DNA from: CBDCGJ01 sp965216645 | Lineage (GTDB): Bacteria > Pseudomonadota > Alphaproteobacteria > GCA-2731375 | Assembly (NCBI GenBank): GCA_965216645.1 | Contig: CBDCGJ010000068.1 | Span: forward strand, 1 to 64,000 | Direction: 5' to 3' | DNA length: 64,000 nucleotides | Shown: in pieces, positions 53,440 through 61,555 of the stretch | Layout of the letters: every line of letters begins with the position of its first letter | How positions within the stretch are numbered: the first letter of the stretch is position 1 | Made by a program: the position numbers and the translations under genes | The notes under the pieces: model-generated | Told to the model about the DNA's origin: nothing | What the model saw: only the letters and a program-made list of their open reading frames with translations | Databases searched by the model: none

Positions 53440-53468
53440 TTTCTAAAAACGAGGCCGCGGACTGTCAA
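53440..53468 (-). promoter_or_regulatory. Predicted promoter of the metG leader
   Basis: On the minus strand TTGACA (53463-53468, perfect -35) is followed after 17 bases by TAGAAA (53440-53445, four of six matches to the -10 consensus). Transcription would begin near 53433, the first base of the leader ATG. Confidence 0.6.
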
Positions 53469-53524
53469 CATGCAATGTAAAAATGTTGTGCTTGTTGTAT
53501 CGAGTTCAGTAATTGGCCTATGTC

Positions 53525-53544
53525 ACTAGAAAAGTGTGTCTAGT
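53525..53544. repeat. Short inverted repeat downstream of ubiK
   Basis: ACTAGA at 53525-53530 is complementary to TCTAGT at 53539-53544 with eight bases between. It lies between the ubiK stop and the metG promoter and could be an operator or weak terminator; there is no U run. Confidence 0.35.
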
Positions 53545-53573
53545 ACGTATCAAACAACAAGTCAGAACTTCCC

Positions 53574-54008
53574 CTAGCGAGATTTCGTGGCTGTCGGCTT
53601 CTTCTTCGTTGCTGCTTTACCGGCCGTTTTCCGTGTCGTGCTCTTCGTATTACCGGTGGGCTTGGCGCGCGTCGATTTGGTTGCCGATGTTTTTTTTCGG
53701 GCTGTTGCCGTGCGGCTGGTCTTTGCCGTAGACGATTTCGCCTTCGTCGCCTTAGCCCTTGCCGGCTTGGCTTTGGCTTCCAGTGCGGCGAGGCGTTTGG
53801 CGAGGGTTTCGTTTTCCTGCCGCGCGGTTTCGGCCATGGCTTTGACGGCGTCGAACTCCTCCCGCGTGACCAGGTCCATGCGGTCGATCAGGGCTTCGGC
53901 CCGTTGTTTGATCAGGTTTTCCACTTCGCCGGCCGCGCCCTGCAGGACGCCGGCGGTGCTGTTGGCCAGCTTGGAAACGTCGTCGAAAAACTTACGCCGG
54001 GCGTTCAT
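53574..54008 (-). CDS. ubiK: UbiK/BMFP accessory protein with histone-H1-like tail
   Basis: This 144-residue protein has an N-terminal BMFP/UbiK domain of about 80 residues: FFDDVSKLANSTAGVLQG, then LIKQRAEALIDRMDLVTREEFDAVKAMAETAR and a short coiled coil (ENETLAKRLAALEAK). UbiK assists ubiquinone biosynthesis under aerobic conditions. Residues from about 85 on are almost only Ala, Lys, Thr, Ser, Arg and Pro, resembling histone H1 or bacterial H1-like tails. The ATG at 54008 has GGAGAA upstream. It is divergent from lgt. Confidence 0.87.
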   Translation of the reverse strand: MNARRKFFDDVSKLANSTAGVLQGAAGEVENLIKQRAEALIDRMDLVTREEFDAVKAMAETARQENETLAKRLAALEAKAKPARAKATKAKSSTAKTSRTATARKKTSATKSTRAKPTGNTKSTTRKTAGKAATKKKPTATKSR

Positions 54009-54104
54009 GGACCATTCTCCTGGTTGATCGCGCACGCTTGCGGTTCGGGTGTCTGATTTGTATATGTGCCAGAAGGTTGGCCGAAGCAAGTGTTCGAGTG
54101 TGTG

Positions 54105-54920
54105 ATGGACCTGATCCCTCTGGTTTTCGCGGCGATACCCTATCCTCAAATCGACGGAGAGATCTTCTCCCTCGGGCCCCTCGCGGTGCGCTGGTACGGG
54201 CTGGCCTATGTGGCCGGTTTGCTGCTCGGCTGGCGCTGGCTTGTTTGGGTCAGTAAGAAGCAGCAAGATATCATCAATCCCGCGCGCTTCGACGACGCCT
54301 TGGTCTGGATCGCCATCGGCGTGATTCTTGGGGGCCGATTGGGTTATGTGTTGTTCTATAACCCCGGCTACTATCTCTCCAATCCCGGCGACGCGCTCAA
54401 AGTTTGGCAGGGCGGCATGTCCTTCCATGGCGGCGTGTTGGGCGTCACCGTGGCCATGGTTCTGTTCGCCCGAAAGCACAAACTGCCGCTATTGAACTTC
54501 GCCGATTTGATCGCCGCGGCGGTACCGATCGGTCTGTTCTTCGGCCGCATCGCCAATTTCATCAATGCCGAACTCTATGGCCGGGTCAGCGACATGCCCT
54601 GGGCCATGGTCTTCCCGACCGGCGGCCCCGAACCCCGGCATCCAAGCCAACTTTACGAGGCGGCTTTGGAAGGCGTGCTGCTTTTCATTATCCTCAATGC
54701 TTTAATTTATTTTGCTAAGTTTCTGAAGTATCCCGGTATGATCACAGGATTATTCCTGGTCGGATATGCTGCCTGCCGAGCCTTTGTCGAGCTATTCCGG
54801 CAACCGGATGCGCATATCGGCTTCCTGGCCGGCGGGCTGACCATGGGGCAACTCCTTTCCATCCCGATGATCCTGGGCGGCGCCTTTTTGATCTGGTGGT
54901 CCCGGCGGCAGCCGGCCTAG
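54105..54920 (+). CDS. lgt: Prolipoprotein diacylglyceryl transferase
   Basis: This 271-residue membrane enzyme performs the first step of lipoprotein maturation, adding diacylglycerol to the lipobox Cys. It has VRWYGLAYVAGLLLGWR, GGRLGYVLFYN, the essential GGMSFHGGVLG, GLFFGRIANFINAELYGR (the lgt signature) and PRHPSQLYEAALEG. The ATG at 54105 is chosen because it precedes the conserved first helix. The next gene starts seven bases after its stop. Confidence 0.96.
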   Translation: MDLIPLVFAAIPYPQIDGEIFSLGPLAVRWYGLAYVAGLLLGWRWLVWVSKKQQDIINPARFDDALVWIAIGVILGGRLGYVLFYNPGYYLSNPGDALKVWQGGMSFHGGVLGVTVAMVLFARKHKLPLLNFADLIAAAVPIGLFFGRIANFINAELYGRVSDMPWAMVFPTGGPEPRHPSQLYEAALEGVLLFIILNALIYFAKFLKYPGMITGLFLVGYAACRAFVELFRQPDAHIGFLAGGLTMGQLLSIPMILGGAFLIWWSRRQPA

Positions 54921-54927
54921 AGCGGCC

Positions 54928-55974
54928 ATGTCGCTGCAAGATCATCTGCTGCGTCTAATCGAGATCGACGGTCCAATGACCGTCGCCCGGTACATGCATG
55001 AGGTGCTGCAGCATCCCGACAGCGGCTATTACCGGCGGGACGATATCTTCGGTGCGGACGGCGACTTCATCACCGCGCCGGAAATCAGTCAGATGTTCGG
55101 GGAACTGATCGGCCTCTGGTGCGCCAGCTGCTGGCAGACGATGGGAGCGCCGGCGCGGGTCAATCTGATCGAGCTGGGCCCCGGTCGCGGCATCCTGATG
55201 GCCGACCTGCTGCGCGCTGCGGATATGGTTCCCGAATTCGCGGCCGCCATCGACCTGCATCTGGTGGAAACCAGCGAAAAACTGCGGGATATCCAGGCCG
55301 CGGCCCTGCCGAACCGGTCGCCGCGCTGGCATGACGCCTTGCCGGCGGATCTGAAGGGGCCGAGCATCGTCGTCGCCAACGAATTTCTCGATGCCTTGCC
55401 GATCCATCAGTTTCAGGCCGTCGACGGACGCTGGTATGAGCGCATGGTGGGCCGCGTCGACGATACGCTGGCCTTCGTTCTCGCGCCAAACCCAACCCCC
55501 TTGGCCCGGCGTGCCGAACCGGGCGGATCGATTCTCGAGCTGGCGCCGGCGCGCGAGGCGGCGGTCGGGTCGATCGCAGCGCATGCCGACTACGCGCTGA
55601 TCGTCGACTATGGCTTCGCGGAGCCCGGGCTGGGCGACACGTTGCAGGCGGTGAGGCGCCATCGCTTCCACGATCCCTTGACCGCGCCGGGCACGGCCGA
55701 TCTGACGAGCCATGTCGATTTTCACGCCCTGAGCGGGGGCGCCGAGGGCGCCGCCTGTTGGGGACCGGTCTCGCAGCGGGATTTCCTTTTCGCCCTCGGC
55801 ATCCGGGAACGGGCGGCGACGTTGCGCCGCGCGGCGACGGGTCCCCAGCGCGAAACCATCGACCGGGCCGTAGCCCGCTTGACCGACGCCGCGCAAATGG
55901 GAACCTTGTTCAAAGTGCTGGCGATCACGCCGCCGAACGCGCCGGCGCCGGCCGGATTTGAGGAATTGTCATGA
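54928..55974 (+). CDS. MidA/NDUFAF7-family SAM-dependent methyltransferase
   Basis: This 348-residue class I methyltransferase has GPMTVARYMHEVLQHPDSGYY, FITAPEISQMFGELIGLW, the SAM motif LIELGPGRGILMADLLRA, and NEFLDALPIHQF. In mitochondria NDUFAF7 dimethylates an Arg of a complex I subunit, and the bacterial protein may do the same. It overlaps pgeF by four bases. The lgt-methyltransferase-pgeF order is common in alphaproteobacteria. Confidence 0.9.
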   Translation: MSLQDHLLRLIEIDGPMTVARYMHEVLQHPDSGYYRRDDIFGADGDFITAPEISQMFGELIGLWCASCWQTMGAPARVNLIELGPGRGILMADLLRAADMVPEFAAAIDLHLVETSEKLRDIQAAALPNRSPRWHDALPADLKGPSIVVANEFLDALPIHQFQAVDGRWYERMVGRVDDTLAFVLAPNPTPLARRAEPGGSILELAPAREAAVGSIAAHADYALIVDYGFAEPGLGDTLQAVRRHRFHDPLTAPGTADLTSHVDFHALSGGAEGAACWGPVSQRDFLFALGIRERAATLRRAATGPQRETIDRAVARLTDAAQMGTLFKVLAITPPNAPAPAGFEELS

Positions 55975-56744
55975 CCCCAGTTCACCACGCCCCCGCACTG
56001 TCTCGGATCGACGGGGTGGCGCACGGTTTTTTCGGCCGCCGCGGCGGCGTATCCGCCGGAATTTACACCTCGCTGAACTGCGGCGCCGGCTCCGACGATG
56101 ACGGCGCGGCGGTTGCCCGCAATCGCGATATCGTCTGCGGGACCTTGAGCGATCGGGTGCGGTCCCTGCATAGTCTCTATCAGGTCCACGGCGACACGGT
56201 GGTCGAGATAACCGCGGATATGCCCGCCGACGCTAGACCGAATGCGGATGCCATGATCTGCCGGCAACAGGGCTTGGCGCTGGCAATCCTGACCGCCGAC
56301 TGCGTCCCGGTCTTGTTCGCCGAGGAGGGCGGCCAGGTCATCGGCGCCGCCCATGCCGGCTGGAAGGGCGCGCTCGGCGGCGTCCTGGCGGCGACGGTGA
56401 ACGCCATGCAGGCGATGGGCGCGCAGCGCGATAGGATCGTCGCGGCCGTCGGACCGGCGATCGCCCAAGCGTCCTATGAAGTGGGCGCCGACTACCGGGA
56501 GCGTTTCCTGGTGGCGGACGACGCGAACGCCCGGTTTTTCGCATCTGGCGTCCGGCCGGGACATTTCCAGTTCGATCTCACCGGCTATGTACAGGCGGGA
56601 TTGGCGGCGCTGGGACTGGCGCGGATCGACAACCTGAACTTGGACACCTATGCCAACGAGAACGAGTTCTTCAGCTACCGGCGCAGCGTGCATCGGGACG
56701 AGCCCGATTATGGGCGCCAAATCTCCGCGATCGCCTTGATTTAA
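55971..56744 (+). CDS. pgeF: Peptidoglycan editing factor, laccase-domain purine nucleoside phosphorylase-like
   Basis: This 257-residue protein has AHGFFGRRGGVSAGIYTSLNCG, LYQVHGDTVV, the zinc site LTADCVPVLFA with Cys, GAAHAGWKGALGGVL with His, and the VGPAIAQASYEVG segment. Family members remove wrongly incorporated amino acids from UDP-MurNAc peptides, and some have purine nucleoside phosphorylase/adenosine deaminase activity. It converges on the ferredoxin gene with one base between. Confidence 0.93.
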   Translation: MTPVHHAPALSRIDGVAHGFFGRRGGVSAGIYTSLNCGAGSDDDGAAVARNRDIVCGTLSDRVRSLHSLYQVHGDTVVEITADMPADARPNADAMICRQQGLALAILTADCVPVLFAEEGGQVIGAAHAGWKGALGGVLAATVNAMQAMGAQRDRIVAAVGPAIAQASYEVGADYRERFLVADDANARFFASGVRPGHFQFDLTGYVQAGLAALGLARIDNLNLDTYANENEFFSYRRSVHRDEPDYGRQISAIALI

Positions 56745-56745
56745 G

Positions 56746-57417
56746 CTATCGGTTGGCCCGCAGGAAGGCGTGCATGTGAAAAGCGGCCTGGGCCGGCGAG
56801 TAAACGCGATCCTGTCCGACGGGACAGGCGCGGCGGGCGCGGCAGCCCAATTCAAGACAATCTTCGCCGGCCGGGCTCGTAATATGGTCGACGCAAGCTG
56901 AGACGTCATAGCCTCCGGGGCTGAAAGCGTCGACCGGACAAGTGGTTAAGCAGGGCTGGTCCGAACAGGCGAGACAAGGACTTTCGCCCGCTTCCTCGCC
57001 CGTCGAAATCTCGTCTTCGGTCAACAAGGCGGCGCGGTAGGCGTGCCAGAGGCCGTAGGTCGGATGAATCATGGGCCCGATGGGCGACGGATGAACATTG
57101 TCGGCCCGCGCGGCCCAGCGTTGAAACGGCCAATATGGCGGGCCTTCGAAGGGAAATAGGGCCCGGCAATCGAATTCCGCCGCGATGGGCGCCACGACCC
57201 GGCGGCACCAGTCGTCCAACGGATGCGGGTTGTCGTCCTTTTGCCGCCCCTCGAAGCAACGCCACATGACCTCATCGACGTTTCCGATCAAAATGATGCC
57301 GCGGTAGCGCGAACCATCCGGCAGGTTGTCGTCGGGCAAAGCCTGGCAAACGCCCCGAACGATCAAGCCGTTGGGCGCCAGCCGCGTCGACACTCGATCC
57401 AGCTGCGCCGCCATCAT
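56746..57417 (-). CDS. Ferredoxin-like 4Fe-4S protein
   Basis: This 223-residue protein has a C-terminal iron-sulfur region: CLACSDQPCLTTCPVDAF (a CxxC...CxxxCP pattern), then ACVDHI and CLELGCRARRACPVG. An N-terminal domain with GIILIGNVDEVMWRCFEG resembles the start of epoxyqueuosine-reductase-like iron-sulfur proteins, but the length is shorter and no cobalamin motif is seen. It would carry electrons for an unknown partner. It starts four bases after the thioesterase stop. Confidence 0.75.
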   Translation of the reverse strand: MMAAQLDRVSTRLAPNGLIVRGVCQALPDDNLPDGSRYRGIILIGNVDEVMWRCFEGRQKDDNPHPLDDWCRRVVAPIAAEFDCRALFPFEGPPYWPFQRWAARADNVHPSPIGPMIHPTYGLWHAYRAALLTEDEISTGEEAGESPCLACSDQPCLTTCPVDAFSPGGYDVSACVDHITSPAGEDCLELGCRARRACPVGQDRVYSPAQAAFHMHAFLRANR

Positions 57418-57421
57418 GGCC

Positions 57422-57844
57422 TCACCCCGGCGGCTGAAAGGGCCCGAACAGGCGCCACACGCCGTTGACGCTGAGGTAGACCTCCTCGCCATGATAGACC
57501 GTGCCACGCATGAAGATCATCGTGCGGGTCTCGCGCACCACCTCCGCGGCACCCTGGATGAAGCGCCCGGCTTTGGCACCGGTGACATAGTCGGCATTCA
57601 AGCTGACGGTCGCGCACATCCGCTTCGTGGCGTGGACGACCGCATGACCGAGGAAATGGTCGGCGAATGTGTTCAAGGCCCCGCCATGCAACACGCCGTT
57701 CGGGTTTTCGTGCCGCGGCTCGGCGACAAAGCCATAGTCGAAACGGCCCGGCCCCGATTCACGGGCATAGAACGGCCCGACGTCATCAGCGAACGCACCG
57801 CTTTGAGGTATTTGAAAAAAACCGTTAGGAATATCTATCATCAC
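57422..57844 (-). CDS. PaaI-family hotdog thioesterase
   Basis: This 140-residue hotdog-fold protein has PRHENPNGVLHGGALNTFADHFLG, where the HGG and Asp form the PaaI active site, and SLNADYVTGAKAGRFIQGAAEVVRETRT. It would hydrolyse an acyl-CoA. Its first ten codons and the 15-base gap upstream are locally very AT-rich compared with the rest. It is the third gene of the DUF2889 operon. Confidence 0.85.
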   Translation of the reverse strand: MMIDIPNGFFQIPQSGAFADDVGPFYARESGPGRFDYGFVAEPRHENPNGVLHGGALNTFADHFLGHAVVHATKRMCATVSLNADYVTGAKAGRFIQGAAEVVRETRTMIFMRGTVYHGEEVYLSVNGVWRLFGPFQPPG

Positions 57845-57859
57845 ATTAAATCTTTTAAA

Positions 57860-58834
57860 TTAATAACATCCAGCTTCACGTGCCCTAAGCTTGACCAAAG
57901 CCGCCACGATGTCGATCGACGGGGTTGGGGTTTCCGTCAATACACCAAGTTCCTGAACCGACGTAATCAGTGCGTCGATTTCCATTGCCCGCCCCTTGTC
58001 CAGGTCCTGCAGCATGGAGGTCCGATGGGCGCCGACCGCGGCGGCCCCGTCGATACGCCGATCCACATCGACGGCAAAACGAACTCCAAGTTTCTCGCCG
58101 ATAGTCTGCGCTTCCACCATCATCGCCCTGGCGACGGCCCGGGTTTCCGTATCGCCGCATATGTCTTCAAGGGTCGCGGAAGTCAATGCGCTGATCGGAT
58201 TGAAGCTGAGATTGCCCCACAGCTTAATCCAGATTTCGTCGCGCAATTTGGGCCGGATCGGGGCTTTCAGACCTGCAGAGCGAAAACAGGCGGCCAGGGC
58301 TTCGAGGCGCGGCGTCTTCTCGCCGCTCGGCTCGCCCAGGCTGAAGCGATCGCCCTCGATATGCTCGACCACACCCGGCTCCGGCATGTCGCAGGCCGGA
58401 TAAACGACGCAACCGATCACCCGCTGGGGTGTGATATGCCGCCACTGGTCACCGCCGGGATCGACACTCTCCAGACGGTGGCCCGCATAGTCGCTGGTCA
58501 CGCCGTAAAAATACCACCAGGGCAGCCCATTGACCGCCATCGCCACCGACGTGTCGTCATTAAACAGCTTTGGAAGCTGCGGCGCGACCACCGGCACCGA
58601 ATGGGCTTTCAAGGTCACGATCACATAGTCCTGGGGTCCGAAGTCCGCCGGATCGTCGGAACAAGGCAGGTGATAGGTCCGCTCCTCCCCCGCCATTCGC
58701 AGGCGTAGCCCGTCCCGCTGGATCGCCTGCATGTGGGGGCCGCGGGCGATCAGGCTGACTTCCGCCTCCGTTTTAGATAGCAAGGCGCCGACATAACCGC
58801 CAATAGCACCAGCACCATATATGCATATCTTCAT
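57860..58834 (-). CDS. 2-dehydropantoate 2-reductase family protein
   Basis: This 324-residue protein starts MKICIYGAGAIGGYVGALL, a Rossmann motif, and continues with VIVTLKAHSVP, GLPWWYFYG, the catalytic Lys region LRDEIWIKLWGNLSFNPISALT, and MLQDLDKGRAMEIDALI. This matches the ApbA/PanE family. Because it sits in an operon with a thioesterase and a DUF2889 protein, a role outside pantothenate synthesis is plausible. The start overlaps the DUF2889 stop (ATGA); the longer frame is rejected. Confidence 0.87.
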   Translation of the reverse strand: MKICIYGAGAIGGYVGALLSKTEAEVSLIARGPHMQAIQRDGLRLRMAGEERTYHLPCSDDPADFGPQDYVIVTLKAHSVPVVAPQLPKLFNDDTSVAMAVNGLPWWYFYGVTSDYAGHRLESVDPGGDQWRHITPQRVIGCVVYPACDMPEPGVVEHIEGDRFSLGEPSGEKTPRLEALAACFRSAGLKAPIRPKLRDEIWIKLWGNLSFNPISALTSATLEDICGDTETRAVARAMMVEAQTIGEKLGVRFAVDVDRRIDGAAAVGAHRTSMLQDLDKGRAMEIDALITSVQELGVLTETPTPSIDIVAALVKLRAREAGCY

Positions 58835-59397
58835 GTGGCGTCCGCCGGTTCGTAATGTTGCGGGAAGAAGTCGCGCACGAATTGTCCCTCGGCCCGGTAG
58901 GCGTAGCAGGAATTCAACATCCCTGGTGACAACGTGCGCTCCTTCGGCGGCGTTTTCACCTCGCCGTCCGGTGCCCGCTCCGACCACATGGCCTGCATGG
59001 CGACGGTGGCCATCTGCGCCAGCATCTCGACAAGGTGCGTACAGCCGCCGCCACGGCCAAGTCGCTCGCGCACCGCCCGATTCCAACCGGGACCGATCTT
59101 GAGGCCGGCCAGGTTGGCGAAATTCGGCTCGACCAAATGACAGATCGAATGGGCGCCGACATCGAGGCGCGCTTCGCAGGCTTGCACGGTCAACGACCGA
59201 TCCACACTCAGCCGTAGCCACATGTCATGCACCGGCTCCCCGGCGGCGCGGTGACTGTCGAGTAGATAATGGGTGAACGGTTTCACGTCGATGATATGGC
59301 CTTCGATATCGTATTGGCCGTCCTTACGGCGGTAGGCCTTCAAATCGATGTTTCGGCGATGCAACAGCTCGCGGTCTTGGGCGGGCGATAATGGCAC
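58831..59397 (-). CDS. DUF2889 family protein
   Basis: This 188-residue protein has RRNIDLKAYRRKDGQYDIEGHIID near the start, DVGAHSICHLVEPNF, and GRGGGCTHLVEMLAQMA, the GCTHL motif of DUF2889. Its function is unknown. It is first in an operon with a ketopantoate-reductase-like enzyme, thioesterase and ferredoxin, which suggests small-acid or CoA-thioester metabolism. Confidence 0.85.
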   Translation of the reverse strand: MPLSPAQDRELLHRRNIDLKAYRRKDGQYDIEGHIIDVKPFTHYLLDSHRAAGEPVHDMWLRLSVDRSLTVQACEARLDVGAHSICHLVEPNFANLAGLKIGPGWNRAVRERLGRGGGCTHLVEMLAQMATVAMQAMWSERAPDGEVKTPPKERTLSPGMLNSCYAYRAEGQFVRDFFPQHYEPADAT

Positions 59398-59458
59398 GGA
59401 AATTCCTCTCGGATGGTCGTAGGACGTTGGTGTAAAGTCATAACGACTGTCTCGCCGC

Positions 59459-59486
59459 TTGTATAGCGACGGGCAGACCTTAAATA
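59459..59486 (+). promoter_or_regulatory. Possible promoter of the AI-2E-type permease gene
   Basis: TTGTAT (59459-59464) and TAAATA (59481-59486) are separated by 16 bases, 20 bases upstream of the ATG. The match to consensus is moderate. Confidence 0.4.
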
Positions 59487-59506
59487 AGTCAATGAGTTAA
59501 ACCCTT

Positions 59507-60529
59507 ATGACGCGATTTTTCATCATCTTCGCCTGCATCGTGGTCGTATTGGCAGGACTGAAAGCGGCCTCCTCGCTGGTCGTGCCGTTCTTACTGGCGA
59601 CCTTTCTGGCGGTTCTGCTGTCGCCGCCCTTCGTCACCTTGCGGGGTCACGGCCTGCATAGCGGATTGGCTCTCTTCGCCATGATCGCCGGTTTGGCCGT
59701 CCTCGGCTTTCTGACGGTAACGGTGCTGCGCTCCTCTCTCGACCAGTTCATCGACAGCTTGCCGACCTATGAAGCCAATCTGCGGGTGCAGCTGGAGAAT
59801 TTCTGGCAATTGCTGGCCGAATTCGGGATCGAGGTACCGAGAGAGCTGATTGCCGACAACCTGAACCCGCAATTGGCCATGAATTACGCCGGCCGCCTCG
59901 CCCGCGCGTTGAGCGGGATGATCGGGCAGGTCTTCATCATCTTCCTGGTCGTCGCTTTCATGCTGATGGAAGCGGCACAATTCGAACGCAAGCTTCACGC
60001 GATCCCGAATATCCAACCCGACACGATCGCGGCCCTGGATCAGAATTTCCAGGATGTCCGCCGCTATGTCTCGATCAAGTCGGTGATGAGCCTGCTGACG
60101 GGCATTTTGGTCGGTGTCGGTCTCTGGGCATTGGGGGTCGATAACGCGCTTTTCATGGGCGTATTAGCGTTCTTCCTGAATTTCGTCCCGACCATCGGCT
60201 CGATCATCGCCGCGATCCCAGGCGTTATTCTGGCCTTCATCCAGTTCGGGCCGAGCGTCGCGATGTATACCGCGGGACTTTATTTGGCAATCAATGTGGG
60301 GATCGGAAATGTGCTGGAGCCGCGCTTTATGGGCGACGGATTGGGATTGTCAGCACTGGTCGTGGTTTTATCGATGATCTTCTGGGGCTGGCTGCTCGGC
60401 CCCGTCGGCATGTTGTTGAGCGTGCCCTTGACCTTGGTCTTGAAGTTCGCGCTGGAGATCGATCCGAAGTCTCAACCGGTCGCCGCCTTCCTGGGACCGG
60501 CCCCGAAGAAGGACAAGGATGTCGCCTAG
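59507..60529 (+). CDS. AI-2E family transporter (PerM/UPF0118)
   Basis: This 340-residue membrane protein has paired N-terminal helices, a long hydrophilic segment (about residues 80-130), then LTGILVGVGLWALGVDNALFMGVLAFFLNFVPTIGSIIAAIPG-type text near residue 200, the PTIGS motif of this family, and a C-terminal LGPVGMLLSVPLTLVLKFAL. Members export autoinducer-2 or act as sodium/proton antiporters; substrate not predictable. Its TAG shares CTAG with the converging LysE-type gene. Confidence 0.9.
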   Translation: MTRFFIIFACIVVVLAGLKAASSLVVPFLLATFLAVLLSPPFVTLRGHGLHSGLALFAMIAGLAVLGFLTVTVLRSSLDQFIDSLPTYEANLRVQLENFWQLLAEFGIEVPRELIADNLNPQLAMNYAGRLARALSGMIGQVFIIFLVVAFMLMEAAQFERKLHAIPNIQPDTIAALDQNFQDVRRYVSIKSVMSLLTGILVGVGLWALGVDNALFMGVLAFFLNFVPTIGSIIAAIPGVILAFIQFGPSVAMYTAGLYLAINVGIGNVLEPRFMGDGLGLSALVVVLSMIFWGWLLGPVGMLLSVPLTLVLKFALEIDPKSQPVAAFLGPAPKKDKDVA

Positions 60530-61140
60530 CGCGACGGCGGCGCTAGATCCCACAATGCCAGACCGACAGACAGTAACAGCAGGCCAGCGAACGTCAGATT
60601 TGCGATCCGGCTCGCGGTCGGGTGCGTGAGAATAGACGATAAGCCGGTACCGAACGCAAGCCATCCGACATTGACGGCAACAACGACCATCGACAGGGCC
60701 AATACTTTCACACCCGCATCCAGCAAATCGCTATCGGTCAATATCTGCCGGCTGGCGAAGACCGCGCCAATGGCCGCAAAAGCCTTGGGATTGGAGACAG
60801 CCAACAACAATCCGTTCAGGAAAGACGGCCGTTGCGTTCCGTTATCCACCCGCGAAATCGGCGGCGCCGTGGCGATGCGGAAGGCGAGATAGAGTATGTA
60901 GAAGGCCGCCACGGCCGTTATCGCGACAACCAGCGCCGGGACCGCGAGGATCAAGCCGGTGACGCCGGTGGCAATCAATATCAGGACGAAACAGGTGCCG
61001 AGAATGATGCCGCTTAGATAACGACCGCTGCGCCGAAAGCCGAAGGCCGCGCCGAAGCCGGCCAAGCTTAGGGTTGCCGGGCCCGGGCTCCCCATCAATG
61101 GCAAAGCCGCGGCGTAAAGAAGCAGCAAGTTCTCCCACAT
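60526..61140 (-). CDS. LysE/RhtB family transporter
   Basis: This 204-residue inner-membrane exporter has the family N-terminus PLMGSPGPATLSLAGFGAAFGFRRSG, with the conserved GPG, and six hydrophobic segments; LLAVSNPKAFAAIGAVFAS is the second conserved block. It probably exports an amino acid or analogue. Four bases separate it from the DUF2000 gene upstream, so both should respond to the divergent AraC regulator. Confidence 0.9.
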   Translation of the reverse strand: MWENLLLLYAAALPLMGSPGPATLSLAGFGAAFGFRRSGRYLSGIILGTCFVLILIATGVTGLILAVPALVVAITAVAAFYILYLAFRIATAPPISRVDNGTQRPSFLNGLLLAVSNPKAFAAIGAVFASRQILTDSDLLDAGVKVLALSMVVVAVNVGWLAFGTGLSSILTHPTASRIANLTFAGLLLLSVGLALWDLAPPSR

Positions 61141-61144
61141 CCGA

Positions 61145-61555
61145 TCAGCCGTGTAGTTTGAATCCCTTCAGGATCTTATCCACCTGCCGGCGTTCCGCAT
61201 GGAAGCCCAGGCCGACAAGGTTCAGATTTTCCGTCGCTACATCGGCAACGGCGGCGCGATTGTCCTCGTCACCGCCTGTGGCGAACAATTCCTGGGTATA
61301 AATGGTCGGCTGGACGGCGCGCCGTTCGGCTCTCGCCAAAGCGGTGCGCAATTTGTCCAGGTCGGCTTCGAAGATCAGCACCGGCTGGCGGATTAAAGGG
61401 CCGTAGACCCGACCCGAGGCGTCTTTGTAGGGCAAACCCGGCAATTCCGGGCTCAACCCGACCAAACCGCCGGCCAGGAAGGCGGTGACGTTCAATTTCT
61501 GCCAGGTCTCGAGATCGCATCGCACGACGATGGCGACTTTGGTATCATAGCTCAT
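61145..61555 (-). CDS. DUF2000 family protein
   Basis: This 136-residue protein fits DUF2000: YDTKVAIVVRCDLETWQKLNVTAFLAGGLVG, PYKDASGRVYGPLIRQPVLIFEAD, and RAERRAVQPTIYTQELFATG. Its function is unknown; it is often beside LysE exporters and AraC regulators. The ATG shares the palindrome CATG with the divergent AraC start, so both 5' leaders overlap the other's coding start. No Shine-Dalgarno is seen. Confidence 0.85.
   Translation of the reverse strand: MSYDTKVAIVVRCDLETWQKLNVTAFLAGGLVGLSPELPGLPYKDASGRVYGPLIRQPVLIFEADLDKLRTALARAERRAVQPTIYTQELFATGGDEDNRAAVADVATENLNLVGLGFHAERRQVDKILKGFKLHG

Noticed and set aside
55722..56909. 395-codon minus-strand open frame
   Set aside because: It is antisense to pgeF and the methyltransferase gene, both with clear catalytic motifs.
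57836..57866. AT-rich patch between the ketopantoate-reductase-like and thioesterase genes as an integration scar
   Set aside because: Only about 30 bases and no flanking repeats; low structure at a translation start explains it as well.
57326..58708. 460-codon plus-strand open frame
   Set aside because: It is antisense to the PaaI-type and ketopantoate-reductase-like genes; composition is typical of a shadow frame.
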